From Streptomyces longisporoflavus (GTDB lineage Bacteria > Actinomycetota > Actinomycetes > Streptomycetales > Streptomycetaceae), in the NCBI RefSeq assembly GCF_014649775.1, contig NZ_BMTR01000004.1:248001-312000 (forward strand): 64,000 bases of DNA. The letters are read 5' to 3'. Position numbers and translations under genes: made by a program. A model generated the notes under the pieces. It ran no database searches. It saw only the letters and a program-made list of their open reading frames with translations, and was not told where the DNA came from. This document shows positions 37,679 through 46,414 of this stretch, piece by piece (position 1 is the first letter of the stretch; every line of letters begins with the position of its first letter).

Positions 37679-38185
37679 GTGCCTGCTTTCCTGGACGCCG
37701 CTGAAAGTTCGAGGTGCCCTACCGTGCCGCCTCCAAGGATGCGGCGGGTGGTGTTCGTCGCGTTGCTGAGCTCGGACGGGCGGCGTGCCCTGGTGGCAGA
37801 CGACCTGCCTGGAGCTGTTCCCCGGTGGGTGCTCCCGTCAGGATCGGTCCGAGCCGCAGAGCCCTACCGTGAGGCGGCAGTGCGCGTACTCCGCGATGCG
37901 ATCGGCGCGATGCCGGTGCACGGGGGCGCCGTTGAAGGATGCCGTTGGGCTCAGGTGCCTGTGCCCATAGGCCGGAGCCGTCGAGAGGCACACGTGTTCA
38001 TCTTTCGTCTCGCTGAGGCTGGTGCTCCGCCGGAGCATCTGTCCTGGAGTGGAGCGACACGCTGGGCGGGGCCTGAACAGTGGCAGGAGTTGTGCACACG
38101 GTGCGATCTGCCAGATGTGGATGGGCTGTTGACGGGATACCTGGAGGGGTGGATCCCGGACGGGCGGATCACATTGGGGCCTTGA
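37679..38185 (+). CDS. Degenerate Nudix-like protein
   Basis: 168 residues from GTG 37679; ATG 37739 (MRRVVFVALL) is an alternative that removes a non-conserved N-terminus. The strand RRVVFVALLSSDGRRALVAD and the PRWVLPSGSV segment match the Nudix fold. The Nudix box G-x5-E-x7-REUxEExGU reads GSVRAAEPYREAAVRVLRDA: the first Glu is present but the REUxEE catalytic glutamates are replaced (RVLRDA). Hydrolase activity is therefore doubtful; a nucleotide-binding or structural role is more likely. The palindrome copy just upstream may control it. Confidence 0.65.
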   Translation: MPAFLDAAESSRCPTVPPPRMRRVVFVALLSSDGRRALVADDLPGAVPRWVLPSGSVRAAEPYREAAVRVLRDAIGAMPVHGGAVEGCRWAQVPVPIGRSRREAHVFIFRLAEAGAPPEHLSWSGATRWAGPEQWQELCTRCDLPDVDGLLTGYLEGWIPDGRITLGP

Positions 38186-38209
38186 GCCCCGGCACCTCGG
38201 CACCCTCTG

Positions 38210-38977
38210 TCACCGTGCCCTGGCGATCGTGGCGGCGGTCTCCTGCAGAGCCGTGGCAACCGCTGGCATGTCCTGTTCACGCAGGCGCACGGCGGGTGCG
38301 TACACGGAGATCGCGGCGAGCGGTTCCCCGATGCGGTTGCGGATGGCCACGCCTACGCCGTGCAGGTCGTGTGCACTTTCCTCGAGGTCTGCCGCCCATC
38401 CCCGGACTCTGACTTCCTCCAACTCCACCTCAAGCAGCGGCCATTCAGTGATGCTTCCTGCCGCCGTGGCAGGTAGCGCGGCCGGCAGTGTCGCGCGTAC
38501 ATCTGCCGGGTCACGCAGTGCGAGCAGGGCCTTGCCCGCCGCTGTGACGTGGGCGGGGAGCTCCTGTCCGAGCGGAACGCTGACGCGCAGGACATGCCGG
38601 CACTCGATTCCGTCGAGTAGTCGGACGACGGCCGCATCCAGGGAGTACAGGAACACCGTCTCCTGCACCTTCTCGGAGAGCTCCTCCAGGGGCCTGCGCG
38701 CCTGTCGTCGGACGTCCAGCTGGGCGATCGCGGCCAGTCCCATGCGTACGAGCTGCGGCCCCGCTGAGTATCCGTGCTGGCCAGGATCGTGGCGGAGGAA
38801 ACCCGTGCGCTGCAGGGTGACCAGGATGCGGTGTGCGGTGGAACGTGAGATGCCGAGCTCCCGGGCAGTTTCGGTAACACCGACTTCCCCCCGGTCATAC
38901 GCCAGGACTAGAACATCCAGGGCCTTCGTCACCGACGCCAAGGCCTCCGTCGCCGACAGATGCTTGCCATCCACCAT
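38210..38977 (-). CDS. IclR-family transcriptional regulator
   Basis: A 255-residue protein. ATG at 38977 is chosen by family length; a longer frame exists upstream. Residues about 10-70 are the winged helix (VTETARELGISRSTAHRILV, then LQRTGFLRHD). The effector domain follows, with VTAAGKALLAL and a late HDLHGVGVAIRNRIGEPLAA, typical of IclR ligand-binding domains. IclR proteins commonly control organic-acid catabolism, and an oxalate locus lies 9 kb away, but a mobile module and a tRNA lie between, and no matching operator was seen here. An imperfect dyad (GGAAC...GTTCC, about 38981-39004) upstream may be its own operator. Confidence 0.9.
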   Translation of the reverse strand: MVDGKHLSATEALASVTKALDVLVLAYDRGEVGVTETARELGISRSTAHRILVTLQRTGFLRHDPGQHGYSAGPQLVRMGLAAIAQLDVRRQARRPLEELSEKVQETVFLYSLDAAVVRLLDGIECRHVLRVSVPLGQELPAHVTAAGKALLALRDPADVRATLPAALPATAAGSITEWPLLEVELEEVRVRGWAADLEESAHDLHGVGVAIRNRIGEPLAAISVYAPAVRLREQDMPAVATALQETAATIARAR

Positions 38978-39255
38978 GAAGGAACCGTAACGCTCAAACG
39001 TTCCCGGAGACCGGGAGCTTGGACAGAATCCACACGTCAGAATTCTGCGATGGCACGTCTCACAGTTCCGGTGCGGCATCGCTCGAACCCAGCGAGCCAA
39101 CTCTGCGTCAAGGCAGGTCGATTCCTGCGATAACCCCGACAGGACTTGCCCTGCTTGAGCGCACTGCTGACCGTTTGATAGCGCCTCACAGGAATGGCGT
39201 GCGTGCCACAGTGTGCCGTCCCTACACTGGCAGCGGCCTTCCTTAGGAGTTCGCT

Positions 39256-39777
39256 ATGGCGGGATACCGGACCAGCCCACCTGCGTCAGACAAGGGTGTC
39301 TACATCGGCCAGGCCCGGCATGCCGTGAAGGAGCTGATCACTTCACTGCGCGGCGAGTTGGCGACATTGGAAGCTGTGTACGCGATGATGTGCCAGGGCG
39401 TCGAATCCACCGATGTTCGCGAAGAGCCGCCGGACACTGGCGAGGACGCGGGAACCGCCCAACCCTCCCGGGAGGCTCCGCCTGAAGGTTCTGTCGCCGA
39501 CGAGGATCCTTCGTCCGAAGATGCGCACCCGGGCATGGGCGCTCGGACCCTGGGGCCACCGCGTAACGGAAGCATGCGCGATGCGATCCTCACACTCCTG
39601 TGCGCCGCTCAAGAGGCAATGTCCATCACCGATATCGCGGCGGCGGTGCGCCCGGGAGCGGACGCGACGGTCCGCTCATCCGTAGGAAAAACCCTCAACC
39701 GCATGAAGCAACTTGGCGAGGTGGAAAACGTAGCACCGGGAATGTTCCGGGCCGTGCTTTCATCCCGGGCTGCTTGA
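39256..39777 (+). CDS. Small winged-helix-type protein
   Basis: 173 residues; ATG 39256 with AGGAG (39246-39250) upstream. Residues about 15-45 are helical and residues about 50-100 are a low-complexity acidic Pro/Glu linker. The C-terminal 70 residues (MRDAILTLLCAAQEAMSITD, IAAAVRPG, then RSSVGKTLNRMKQLGEVENV) look like a winged helix, with the recognition helix in the SVGKTLNRMK stretch. No enzyme motif. It is probably a DNA-binding regulator. A strong hairpin terminator follows. Confidence 0.75.
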   Translation: MAGYRTSPPASDKGVYIGQARHAVKELITSLRGELATLEAVYAMMCQGVESTDVREEPPDTGEDAGTAQPSREAPPEGSVADEDPSSEDAHPGMGARTLGPPRNGSMRDAILTLLCAAQEAMSITDIAAAVRPGADATVRSSVGKTLNRMKQLGEVENVAPGMFRAVLSSRAA

Positions 39778-39809
39778 TCCACCCGAGAACGACCCTAACC
39801 CAACAAGCA

Positions 39810-39840
39810 GGCCTCCCTCGATTAGCGGTCGAGGGAGGCC
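39810..39840 (+). terminator. Hairpin terminator after the winged-helix gene
   Basis: GGCCTCCCTCG (39810-39820) pairs perfectly with CGAGGGAGGCC (39830-39840) across a 9-nt loop; 11-bp GC-rich stem, no T tract, as is usual in Streptomyces. A weaker dyad (TAGCGCC/GGCGCTA) follows at 39902-39924. Confidence 0.75.
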
Positions 39841-39987
39841 GCCAAACACGCGAACGGACGCTTCTCCTAGCAGGGTTCTGGTCCGTCACGCACGTTCACT
39901 CTAGCGCCCCCACGGGTGGCGCTATAGGGCGTCTGCGTCATCCCGCCCTTGAACGTGCACGACTGACCTCACATAGGCAACTGGGGA

Positions 39988-40308
39988 TCAGTCATGAGCA
40001 CAATGAGTCGCATTCGATCCGGGCCAGAGCGCCAGGCCCAGGGCGCGCTCCAGTCGACAGACCGTCAGGACATCCGGCCAGGTGGCTCCCGCCAGCAGAT
40101 CACCGATGGTCTGTCTGCCGACGTTGCTCTGGATGGCCAGTGCGCGCAGCGAGAGCTCCGGCCTCTCGCGCAGGGCGGCGGCGAGGCGGCGGGCAATCGT
40201 CTGGACGACCGCCGCGGCGGGCTCCCCGGCGATTCGGGCATCCGGCCACTCCTCCGGATCGACGGCGTAGCTCCATGGCGGCGCCGTACGCGCTCGGCCT
40301 CCGGTCAT
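39988..40308 (-). CDS. Small XRE-type helix-turn-helix protein
   Basis: A 106-residue protein from ATG 40308, with AAGGA about 10 bases upstream. The region ELSLRALAIQSNVGRQTIGD has the helix-turn-helix pattern, and LLAGATWPDVLTVCRLERAL is the following helix of XRE proteins. It is divergent from the recombinase-like gene; the 90-bp space between them contains the perfect palindrome at 40349. It is likely an autoregulator or repressor of that gene; this is inferred from position. Confidence 0.75.
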   Translation of the reverse strand: MTGGRARTAPPWSYAVDPEEWPDARIAGEPAAAVVQTIARRLAAALRERPELSLRALAIQSNVGRQTIGDLLAGATWPDVLTVCRLERALGLALWPGSNATHCAHD

Positions 40309-40348
40309 AAAGATGCGTTCCTTCAGATCGTGATCGACACTGACACCA

Positions 40349-40368
40349 GTGGCCGGTTAACCGGCCAC
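40349..40368. promoter_or_regulatory. Perfect 20-bp palindrome, copy 2
   Basis: GTGGCCGGTTAACCGGCCAC is its own reverse complement. It is flanked by TGACAC and TGTCA, extending the symmetry. It lies midway between the XRE start (40308) and the recombinase-like GTG (40399). A near copy is at 37643-37662. Candidate operator or recombination site. Confidence 0.75.
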
Positions 40369-40398
40369 CTGTCATGGGCCTTGCGCCTGGAGGTCGCT

Positions 40399-41334
40399 GT
40401 GTCGAATCGCCTGCTGGCCTACGCACCGAAGGCGGAGACAGTTCCGCCCGCCCAGTGGCGCCGTATCGCGCCGGTCGTCCGCTCGCTGGGATTCCTGGCC
40501 GTCGCAGCGGGACCCTACGGCCCAGACGTGATCATGACGCCGCTCACACGGCTGGTCGCCTGGGTCGAGGCCCAGGGCCTCCCGCTCGAACCCTCGGTGA
40601 TCCTTGACCAGAGCACAGTCGAACGGTTCATCCTCGTCGGCTGCCGCGACATGGGCGCCAACAGCCGCCGAACCTGCAGCAGCCAGCTGCGCCGGGCCTC
40701 CGAAGCGCTCCTGTTGGACCAGCTCGGACAGCATCCGCCGATCCGGCTGAAGGCCACCGCCGCCCCAGTGGCCCCCTACCCGCCGGCGGAAATCGCCTAC
40801 TGGCTGATCTGGGCGCAGAGCCTGCCCACCCCGGCCCAACGGCGAAACGCCTGCCTGCTGTTCTGTCTCGGCGTCGGTTGCGGGCTCGCCGTTGAGGATC
40901 TTGTGTACGTTCAGGGGCGGGATATCCTCGCGGGCCCCACCGGCCGGGCGCTGGTCAAGGTGCACGGGCGCCGTCCGCGCACTGTCGTATGCCGGTACGC
41001 CTACGAGGAACTGCTGCTGGCGGAAGCCGCCCACATCTCGGCAGACTCGTACGCCTTCCGGCCGGACTAGCAGGACCGCACCAGCAAGCACATCGCATCG
41101 GACTGGCTGGCCAGGTACCCGCGGATCATCGGCCGTTGTGACGGTGCAGTGCTGCAGACCCAGCGGCTGCGTACGACCTGGCTCGTCGAACTGCTGAATG
41201 CAGGTATTCCGCTGAAGGTGATCCTCAAAGCGTCGGGACTCGGGACCCTGCACAGCCTCTCGCGCTACCTCGTCTTCCTCCACGACCTGCCCGAAGCGGA
41301 GGCATCCGATCTGTTGCGGGGGGCGGCGGCATGA
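40399..41334 (+). pseudogene. Tyrosine-recombinase-like protein split by an in-frame TAG
   Basis: GTG at 40399 is preceded by GGAGG (40389-40393). The frame reads 223 residues to TAG at 41068-41070, then continues in the same frame with clearly homologous sequence to 41334 (311 residues in all). The C-terminal part (LRTTWLVELLNAGIPLKVIL, then SLSRYL) resembles the R...Y half of tyrosine recombinases (LRHTFAT...GxxxxxI...LGH...Y). The box A segment reads GCGLAVEDL where integrases have GLRxxEL, so the first catalytic Arg is missing. It therefore looks inactive or divergent even apart from the TAG. The stop at 41334 overlaps the DDE-type gene (ATGA), so the two genes form one unit. Confidence 0.7.
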
Positions 41335-43232
41335 GCAGGAAGAACCCGGAGGACAAACCCTGCCGGCGTACCGGCCTCGCCCTACGCCCTGCACCGCAGG
41401 CCCCCGGCCGTACCCTCAGCGACCGCGTTGTGAGGCAGGTCTTCGACCTCGTGCGCCACAGCGGAGTACTGGAACGCCTTCCCTCCAACGAGCACCGGCC
41501 AGGTCCGAAGGGCTTGCCGTTCCGCACAGTGCTGATCGGCCTGATCCTGTCGCAGTACATGGGCAAGAGCGCGAACATCAACGACGCATGGGAGACGCTG
41601 TTCTTCGCCCTGTCTCCAGGGTCCAAAGCCCTCCTTGACGTCCCCCACGTCGACCTGCACATTCGCGAGGGCGCAACCCGAGAAGAAATCGACCGCGTCG
41701 CGCACCACCAGTACGCGACGTCGAAGCGCGTCTACCGGTCCTGGGCCTCGATGACCCGGCGCCTCGACCCGGCACCACACGACCGCCGGAAGCGGCTGTC
41801 GCTCAGCGAGGCCAAGAAGATCCGACGGAAGTGGAATGCCCGCCCCAACCAGGACACCGTGCGCAATCTGGAGGCCATCGCCCAGGATCTGATTCTTGCT
41901 CCGGTGACGGCATCCTACCGGCGCGGCGACTTCGCTCGGTGGCCTGGCCACATCGCGGTCGACGACACTCCGGTTCCGGTCTGGGGCAAAGAGCCGGACT
42001 ACCACCAGGACCGGGCCTCGCTTGAGATCACCGCCGGGATGTACGTGAAGGGAGGTACGCAGAAGAAGTCGGGGCCCAGCGGCAAAGCTGCGGCCTCCAC
42101 GAACACTGGTACCCGGCGCGGTACGACAAACGATCCACCGTCTCGCAAGAGCAAGTCGGGACAGGAGAAGAAGGCCAAGGCGCCGGAGAAAAGAGAGTTC
42201 CGCTACGCCATGATGGCCGCGTTCCCGGGCCATGGCCATGGCGACCTCGCTGGCGCCTACCCGGCGGTCTGCCTCGGCATGATCCTTCACACCCCGGGCA
42301 CCGAACCCGGCCCGGCCGCCCTGCGCGCCATCCAGCCAGCCTTCGAACGAGGCCTGGTCAAAGACCTGTTCTGCGCCGACCGGGGCATCACCCAGGCCAA
42401 GCCTCACAACCTGCATCTGCAGCTGCTCAAACTCGGCCTCAACGCGGTGAAGCACTACAACGACGACAAGGTCGATCGGCAGGGAGAGTTCCGCGGCATG
42501 CAGCTGGTTGGCGGCGAGTTCTACTGCCCGCTGATGCCCACCCCGCTCATCACTGCGGGCGCCACATACATCGACAGCCGCACGGATGAGGACCGCGCCC
42601 ACGCGCTCAACCTGATCCAGTCCCGGAAGGACTACCAGACCAAGATCAAGGAGTACGGGCCCGCAGGGGACCAGCGTCGACAGTGCCCTGCCCTCGGGTC
42701 CCACGCCACGGTCACCTGCTACCGCCGGCCCCAGCCACGCCCGTCCACCGTCGTTGACCTCGACGCCCCCACTGTCCGTACCCCGGCAGCCCTGCCCCCT
42801 ATCTCCAAGCCCAAGCGGGACACCCCCGTCTACCCCGACATCTGCAGGGGGAAGAGCATCACCGTCCCGGGCACCGTGTTGGCCAAGTGGCGGCAGAAAT
42901 ACCCCCTGTTCACCCCTCTGTGGCAGGAAGCCTGGTCCGGACTGCGCAGTCAGAACGAGGGTGGCAACGGCAACCTCAAGAAGTCCGCCCTCGACAGCAT
43001 CGACAATCCCCAGCTCCGCCTGCCGCACGGACGCGTCGCACAGACCCTGCTCAATGCCGTCATCATCTTTGTGGCGAACCTCAGAGCCATCCGACGGTTC
43101 CTCCGCGACCAGGGCATCCAGCCCCGCAAAGCCGGCACGCCGAGCGCCGCAACGCAACCCGGTGAGCCCTCCGACCCGCCCCAGGCGCGACCGCTTCCGA
43201 CCGAGCGGGTCGAGTCTCCGCCACGCGAGTGA
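41331..43232 (+). mobile_element. DDE-transposase-like protein, 633 aa
   Basis: ATG at 41331 overlaps the recombinase-like gene's stop. A candidate DDE triad is visible: IAVDDTPVPVW (Asp about 210-211), FCADRGITQ (Asp about 350) and SQNEGGNGNLKK (Glu about 542). Between the first two lies a Lys/Ser/Gly-rich disordered insertion (residues about 243-290). The N-terminal 130 residues look helical and may bind DNA (FRTVLIGLILSQYMGKSANI). I do not recognise the IS family. Coupling to a recombinase-like gene suggests a two-gene mobile module. I found no terminal inverted repeats that I would trust, so the ends are unknown. Confidence 0.65.
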
Positions 43233-43267
43233 CACACCTCCGCCGCGCTCCGCCCCCTGAAAACCCC

Positions 43268-43308
43268 ACATGCCTGCGCCACGGCTACCAGCCGTCGCGC
43301 AGGCATGT
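43268..43308 (+). terminator. Long hairpin after the DDE-type gene
   Basis: ACATGCCTGCG (43268-43278) pairs with CGCAGGCATGT (43298-43308), with an inner ACGGCT/AGCCGT stem; a strong terminator-like hairpin 35 bp past the stop, or part of the module's end. Confidence 0.65.
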
Positions 43309-43405
43309 CCTGTTTCCGCAGGTGAGAGGCGCAGTACCTGGACCGCCACCGCCTCACCCCCTCATCGAGCCGATCACGAGGCTCGAGGCCCCAGAAACGA
43401 CGAAA

Positions 43406-43434
43406 TACCGGTGAGTCACATGACTCGACCGGTA
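43406..43434. repeat. Near-perfect dyad close to the tRNA 3' end
   Basis: TACCGGTGAGTCA (43406-43418) is almost the inverse of TGACTCGACCGGTA (43421-43434), with a single inserted base. It lies 42 bp from the tRNA 3' end on the side of the mobile module; it may be a terminator for the tRNA or a protein-binding site. Confidence 0.55.
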
Positions 43435-43475
43435 ATTCGTGAACGCTTCGGGACGATCTCGTGAACGTCCCCAAC

Positions 43476-43563
43476 TGGTGTCCGAGGGGGGACTTGAACC
43501 CCCACGCCCGATAAAGGGCACTAGCACCTCAAGCTAGCGCGTCTGCCATTCCGCCACCCGGAC
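43476..43563 (-). tRNA. tRNA-Leu (anticodon GAG), CCA encoded
   Basis: Reading the minus strand from 43563: GTCCGGGTGGCGGAATGGC begins the acceptor and D arms, the anticodon stem CTAGC/GCTAG encloses the loop TTGAGGT (anticodon GAG), a long variable arm (GTGCCCTTTATCGGGC) follows as in class II tRNA-Leu, then the T arm with GGTTCAAGTC, and the 3' end is encoded CCA. All stems pair. The 3' end faces the defence island, the usual orientation for an integration site. Confidence 0.95.
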
Positions 43564-43608
43564 TAGGTGTCTGCCGTTCGCGGGGTGTTCCCCGCGGCGA
43601 CATGGACA

Positions 43609-43638
43609 ACAATACCAAGCTTTCGGAGTGCCTTTCAC
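43609..43638 (-). promoter_or_regulatory. Possible promoter of the tRNA-Leu gene
   Basis: On the minus strand GTGAAA (43638-43633) and TATTGT (43614-43609) are separated by 18 bp, about 45 bp upstream of the tRNA 5' end; both elements match the consensus only 4 of 6. A GCGGGG/CCCCGC hairpin (43580-43595) lies in the leader. Confidence 0.35.
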
Positions 43639-43822
43639 CTGCGTATCCGCACGCCACCGGGCCGACGCCCGGCGACCCGCACACAAGCGCCCAGACGCCT
43701 ACCGGGAGTGTTGAGCCGACTACCGGGAGCCATGGTTCAGGCGGCTGTTGCCGCCCGCACGCGCGTGCAGTGCGGTGCGGTCGCCGCACAGGGGCAGCAG
43801 CGCGCCGCACCGCACGGCACCC

Positions 43823-45391
43823 TCACGCCATCAGGTGGTAGCTCGGGAAGTTCCCCGGCGGTCGCTCCGTCGCCGGGCCGTTCGTGACGGCCCGCACCAG
43901 CAGCTCGCCCCCGACGAACGCGCCGCGCCAGGACGCGCCGAACCCGCCGAACAGCTCCTCCCTGTCCCCGCGTGATCGCGGCTTCCCGTGACCCGTCTTG
44001 AAGGCACGGATCTGCGGCGCGAGGCGTTCGTACGTCGCGGTGTCGTCGGTCGAGAGCGTGGCGACCAGCGCTCCGTTCGACGCGTTCATCGCGGCGAGCA
44101 GCTCCGCCTCCGTGTCGACCAGGACGATCGTGTCGACCGGGCCGAACGGCTCCGCGTGGTGCAGCGGCGAGGACGGGGGCGGGTTGAGGAGCGTGACGGG
44201 GTGGACGTACGCGTCCGTGTCCTGGCCCGGCAGGAAGCGGCCTGCGGCCGGGGCGCCGCGGTACAGCGGTACGGCACCGCGGTCGATCGCCTCCGTCACC
44301 TGGTCGCCGAGCTCTTTGGCCTTGGCCGCGTTGATCAGCGGGCCGAAGTCCAGTTGCGGGTACGGGTCCTCGGCGTGCTCGACCGCCAGGGGGTGGCCGA
44401 CGCGGAGGGTGCGTACGGCCGGGAGGTAGGCGGCGAGGAACTCGTCGAAGAGTCCGCGCTGTACGACGAAGCGCGGGTACGCCGTGCAGCGTTGCTTGCC
44501 GTAGTCGAAGAGCTTGGGGATGACGGCGCTGAGCGCGTCCCAGTCGCTGTAGTTCCAGATGCCCCAGGTGTTGAGTCCTTCCTGTTCGAGGATGTGCCGC
44601 TTGCCGAGGTCGGCGACGGCCGTGGCGACGGCGGCGCCGGTGTCACGTCCGCCGACGAAGGAGACGCAGCCGATCTCGGGGGCGCGGACCAGCGCTTCGG
44701 AGAGTTCTCCCCCGCTGCCGCTCACGAGGGTGACGGGGATTCCTTCGCGGGCGGCCAGGGCGCACGCGAGGGTCAGACAGGCGACGCCGCCATCGGTCGG
44801 GGTCTTGGCGATGACCGCGTTTCCCGCGAGTGCCTGTACCAACACTGCGTGAACGAGCACGCTCATCGGGTAGTTCCAGCTCGCGATGTTGGATACCGGT
44901 CCGTCCAGCGGGGTCCGGCCCTCGACCATCGGCTCGATGCCGTCGACGTACCAGCGCACGCCGTCGATGGCCCGGTCTACGTCGGCTTGCGCGAGCCGCC
45001 AGGGTTTGCCGATCTCCCAGACGAGGAGGAGGGAGAGCAGTTCGCGGTGTTCGGTGAGGGCGTCGAGGGTGGCGGCGACGCGGGCGCGCCGTTCGTCGAG
45101 CGGGACGTGGCGCCAGGCGCGGTGCTGGTCGAGCGATGCGCGTACGGCCTGGTGGGCGGTGGTGGCGTCGAGGCGCGGCGGGCCCGCGATGGGGCTGCCG
45201 TCGACGGGAGACGTGGCGGGCAGGGCCCGGCCGTCCGCCCGCCAGGTTCCGTTCCAGAGGTTGAGGACGTGGTCGTCACGGAAGGCCTCGGGCGCCACGG
45301 CGAGGCAGCGCCGCCAGGCGTCCGCCCAGGCCGTACCGGCTTTGAGGACCAGGGGGTTGGTGAGGGTGGGGTCGGTGAGGGTGGGTGCCAT
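43823..45391 (-). CDS. Aldehyde dehydrogenase family protein of the oxalate locus
   Basis: A 522-residue ALDH-fold protein from ATG 45391 (GGAG upstream). The catalytic cysteine is in GKQRCTAYPRF (Cys about 302) and the general base in ILEQEGLN (Glu about 269), a variant of the usual ELGGK. The Rossmann part includes SNIASWNYPMSVLVH, AGNAVIAKTP and SFVGGRDTGAAVA. It is the third gene of the minus-strand operon after the CoA-ligase subunits, with a 133-bp gap. The substrate is unknown; in this setting a glyoxylate- or succinate-semialdehyde-type reaction, perhaps CoA-linked, is a guess. Confidence 0.85.
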   Translation of the reverse strand: MAPTLTDPTLTNPLVLKAGTAWADAWRRCLAVAPEAFRDDHVLNLWNGTWRADGRALPATSPVDGSPIAGPPRLDATTAHQAVRASLDQHRAWRHVPLDERRARVAATLDALTEHRELLSLLLVWEIGKPWRLAQADVDRAIDGVRWYVDGIEPMVEGRTPLDGPVSNIASWNYPMSVLVHAVLVQALAGNAVIAKTPTDGGVACLTLACALAAREGIPVTLVSGSGGELSEALVRAPEIGCVSFVGGRDTGAAVATAVADLGKRHILEQEGLNTWGIWNYSDWDALSAVIPKLFDYGKQRCTAYPRFVVQRGLFDEFLAAYLPAVRTLRVGHPLAVEHAEDPYPQLDFGPLINAAKAKELGDQVTEAIDRGAVPLYRGAPAAGRFLPGQDTDAYVHPVTLLNPPPSSPLHHAEPFGPVDTIVLVDTEAELLAAMNASNGALVATLSTDDTATYERLAPQIRAFKTGHGKPRSRGDREELFGGFGASWRGAFVGGELLVRAVTNGPATERPPGNFPSYHLMA

Positions 45392-45524
45392 TCGGGTTCT
45401 CCGCTCACGGTGCACAGTTCGGGGCGGGAGGTGCATGGCTCGCGCGAGTGCCGCTCGGTTCGCGGTCCGCGCGGTTGTGCTGGGGGACGCTAGTGCAGTC
45501 AGGCCCTGCCACCTATGAGTGACA

Positions 45525-46403
45525 TCACGCCCCGAGTTGGTTGAGAACGAGTTGTGCCGTTTCCGTGGGCGTCGCACCGACCCGTACTCCGGCGGCTTCC
45601 AGCGCTTCCTGTTTGGCGCGCGCGGTGCCGGACGAGCCGGAGACGATGGCTCCCGCGTGCCCCATGGTCTTGCCCTCGGGCGCGGTGAAGCCGGCGACGT
45701 AGGCGACGACGGTTTTGGTGATGGCCCGTTGGATGTAGGCGGCGGCGCGTTCCTCCGCGTCGCCGCCGATCTCGCCGATGAGGACGATCAGTTCGGTGTC
45801 GGGGTCGTCCTCGAAGGCGGACAGGCAGTCGATGTGCGTGGTGCCGATGACGGGGTCGCCGCCGATGCCGACGCAGGTGGAGAAGCCGATGTCGCGCAGC
45901 TCGTACATGAGTTGGTAGGTGAGTGTGCCGGACTTGGAGACCAGGCCGATGCGCCCGGACTTGGTGATGTCGGCGGGGATGATGCCCGCGTTGGCCTGCC
46001 CCGGCGTGATGAGCCCCGGGCAGTTGGGTCCGATGACGCGGGTGCCGCGCTCCTTCGCGTACGCGTGGAAGGCGACGGCGTCGTGTACGGGGATGCCCTC
46101 CGTGATGACCACGGCGAGGCCGATGCGGGCGTCCGCGGCTTCGGTGACCGCCGTTTTGGCGAAGGCGGGCGGCACGAAGACCACGGTGACGTCGGCGCCC
46201 GTGGCCTCGATGCCGTCGCGGACGGAGCCGAAGACGGGGACGGCGCGGTCGTCGAAGTCGACGGTACGTCCTGCCTTGCGGGGGTTGACGCCGCCGACGA
46301 CGTCCGTCCCGGCCGCGAGCATGCGGCGGGTGTGTTTCATGCCCTCGGCTCCGGTCATGCCCTGGACGAGGACCTTGCTCTCCTTGGTGAGGTAGATCGC
46401 CAT
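45525..46403 (-). CDS. sucD: Succinyl-CoA ligase alpha-type subunit (SucD-like)
   Basis: A 292-residue protein from ATG 46403 with AAGGAG 8 bases upstream. CoA-binding domain: [20 protein letters not shown], then GGVNPRKAG. The ligase domain carries GPNCPGLI, and GHAGAIVSG, whose His is the phosphorylated residue of SucD proteins. It is 11 bp downstream of the SucC-like gene. Since this pair sits with oxalate genes, it is probably a paralogue of the TCA-cycle enzyme that supplies a CoA donor such as succinyl-CoA for oxalate activation; this is inferred. Confidence 0.88.
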   Translation of the reverse strand: MAIYLTKESKVLVQGMTGAEGMKHTRRMLAAGTDVVGGVNPRKAGRTVDFDDRAVPVFGSVRDGIEATGADVTVVFVPPAFAKTAVTEAADARIGLAVVITEGIPVHDAVAFHAYAKERGTRVIGPNCPGLITPGQANAGIIPADITKSGRIGLVSKSGTLTYQLMYELRDIGFSTCVGIGGDPVIGTTHIDCLSAFEDDPDTELIVLIGEIGGDAEERAAAYIQRAITKTVVAYVAGFTAPEGKTMGHAGAIVSGSSGTARAKQEALEAAGVRVGATPTETAQLVLNQLGA

Positions 46404-46414
46404 GTCCGGGCTCC

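Noticed and set aside
38210..38977. IclR gene as proven regulator of the oxalate genes
   Set aside because: It is 9 kb away across a mobile module and tRNA, and the 47658 operator motif was not seen near its own promoter; left as a hypothesis.
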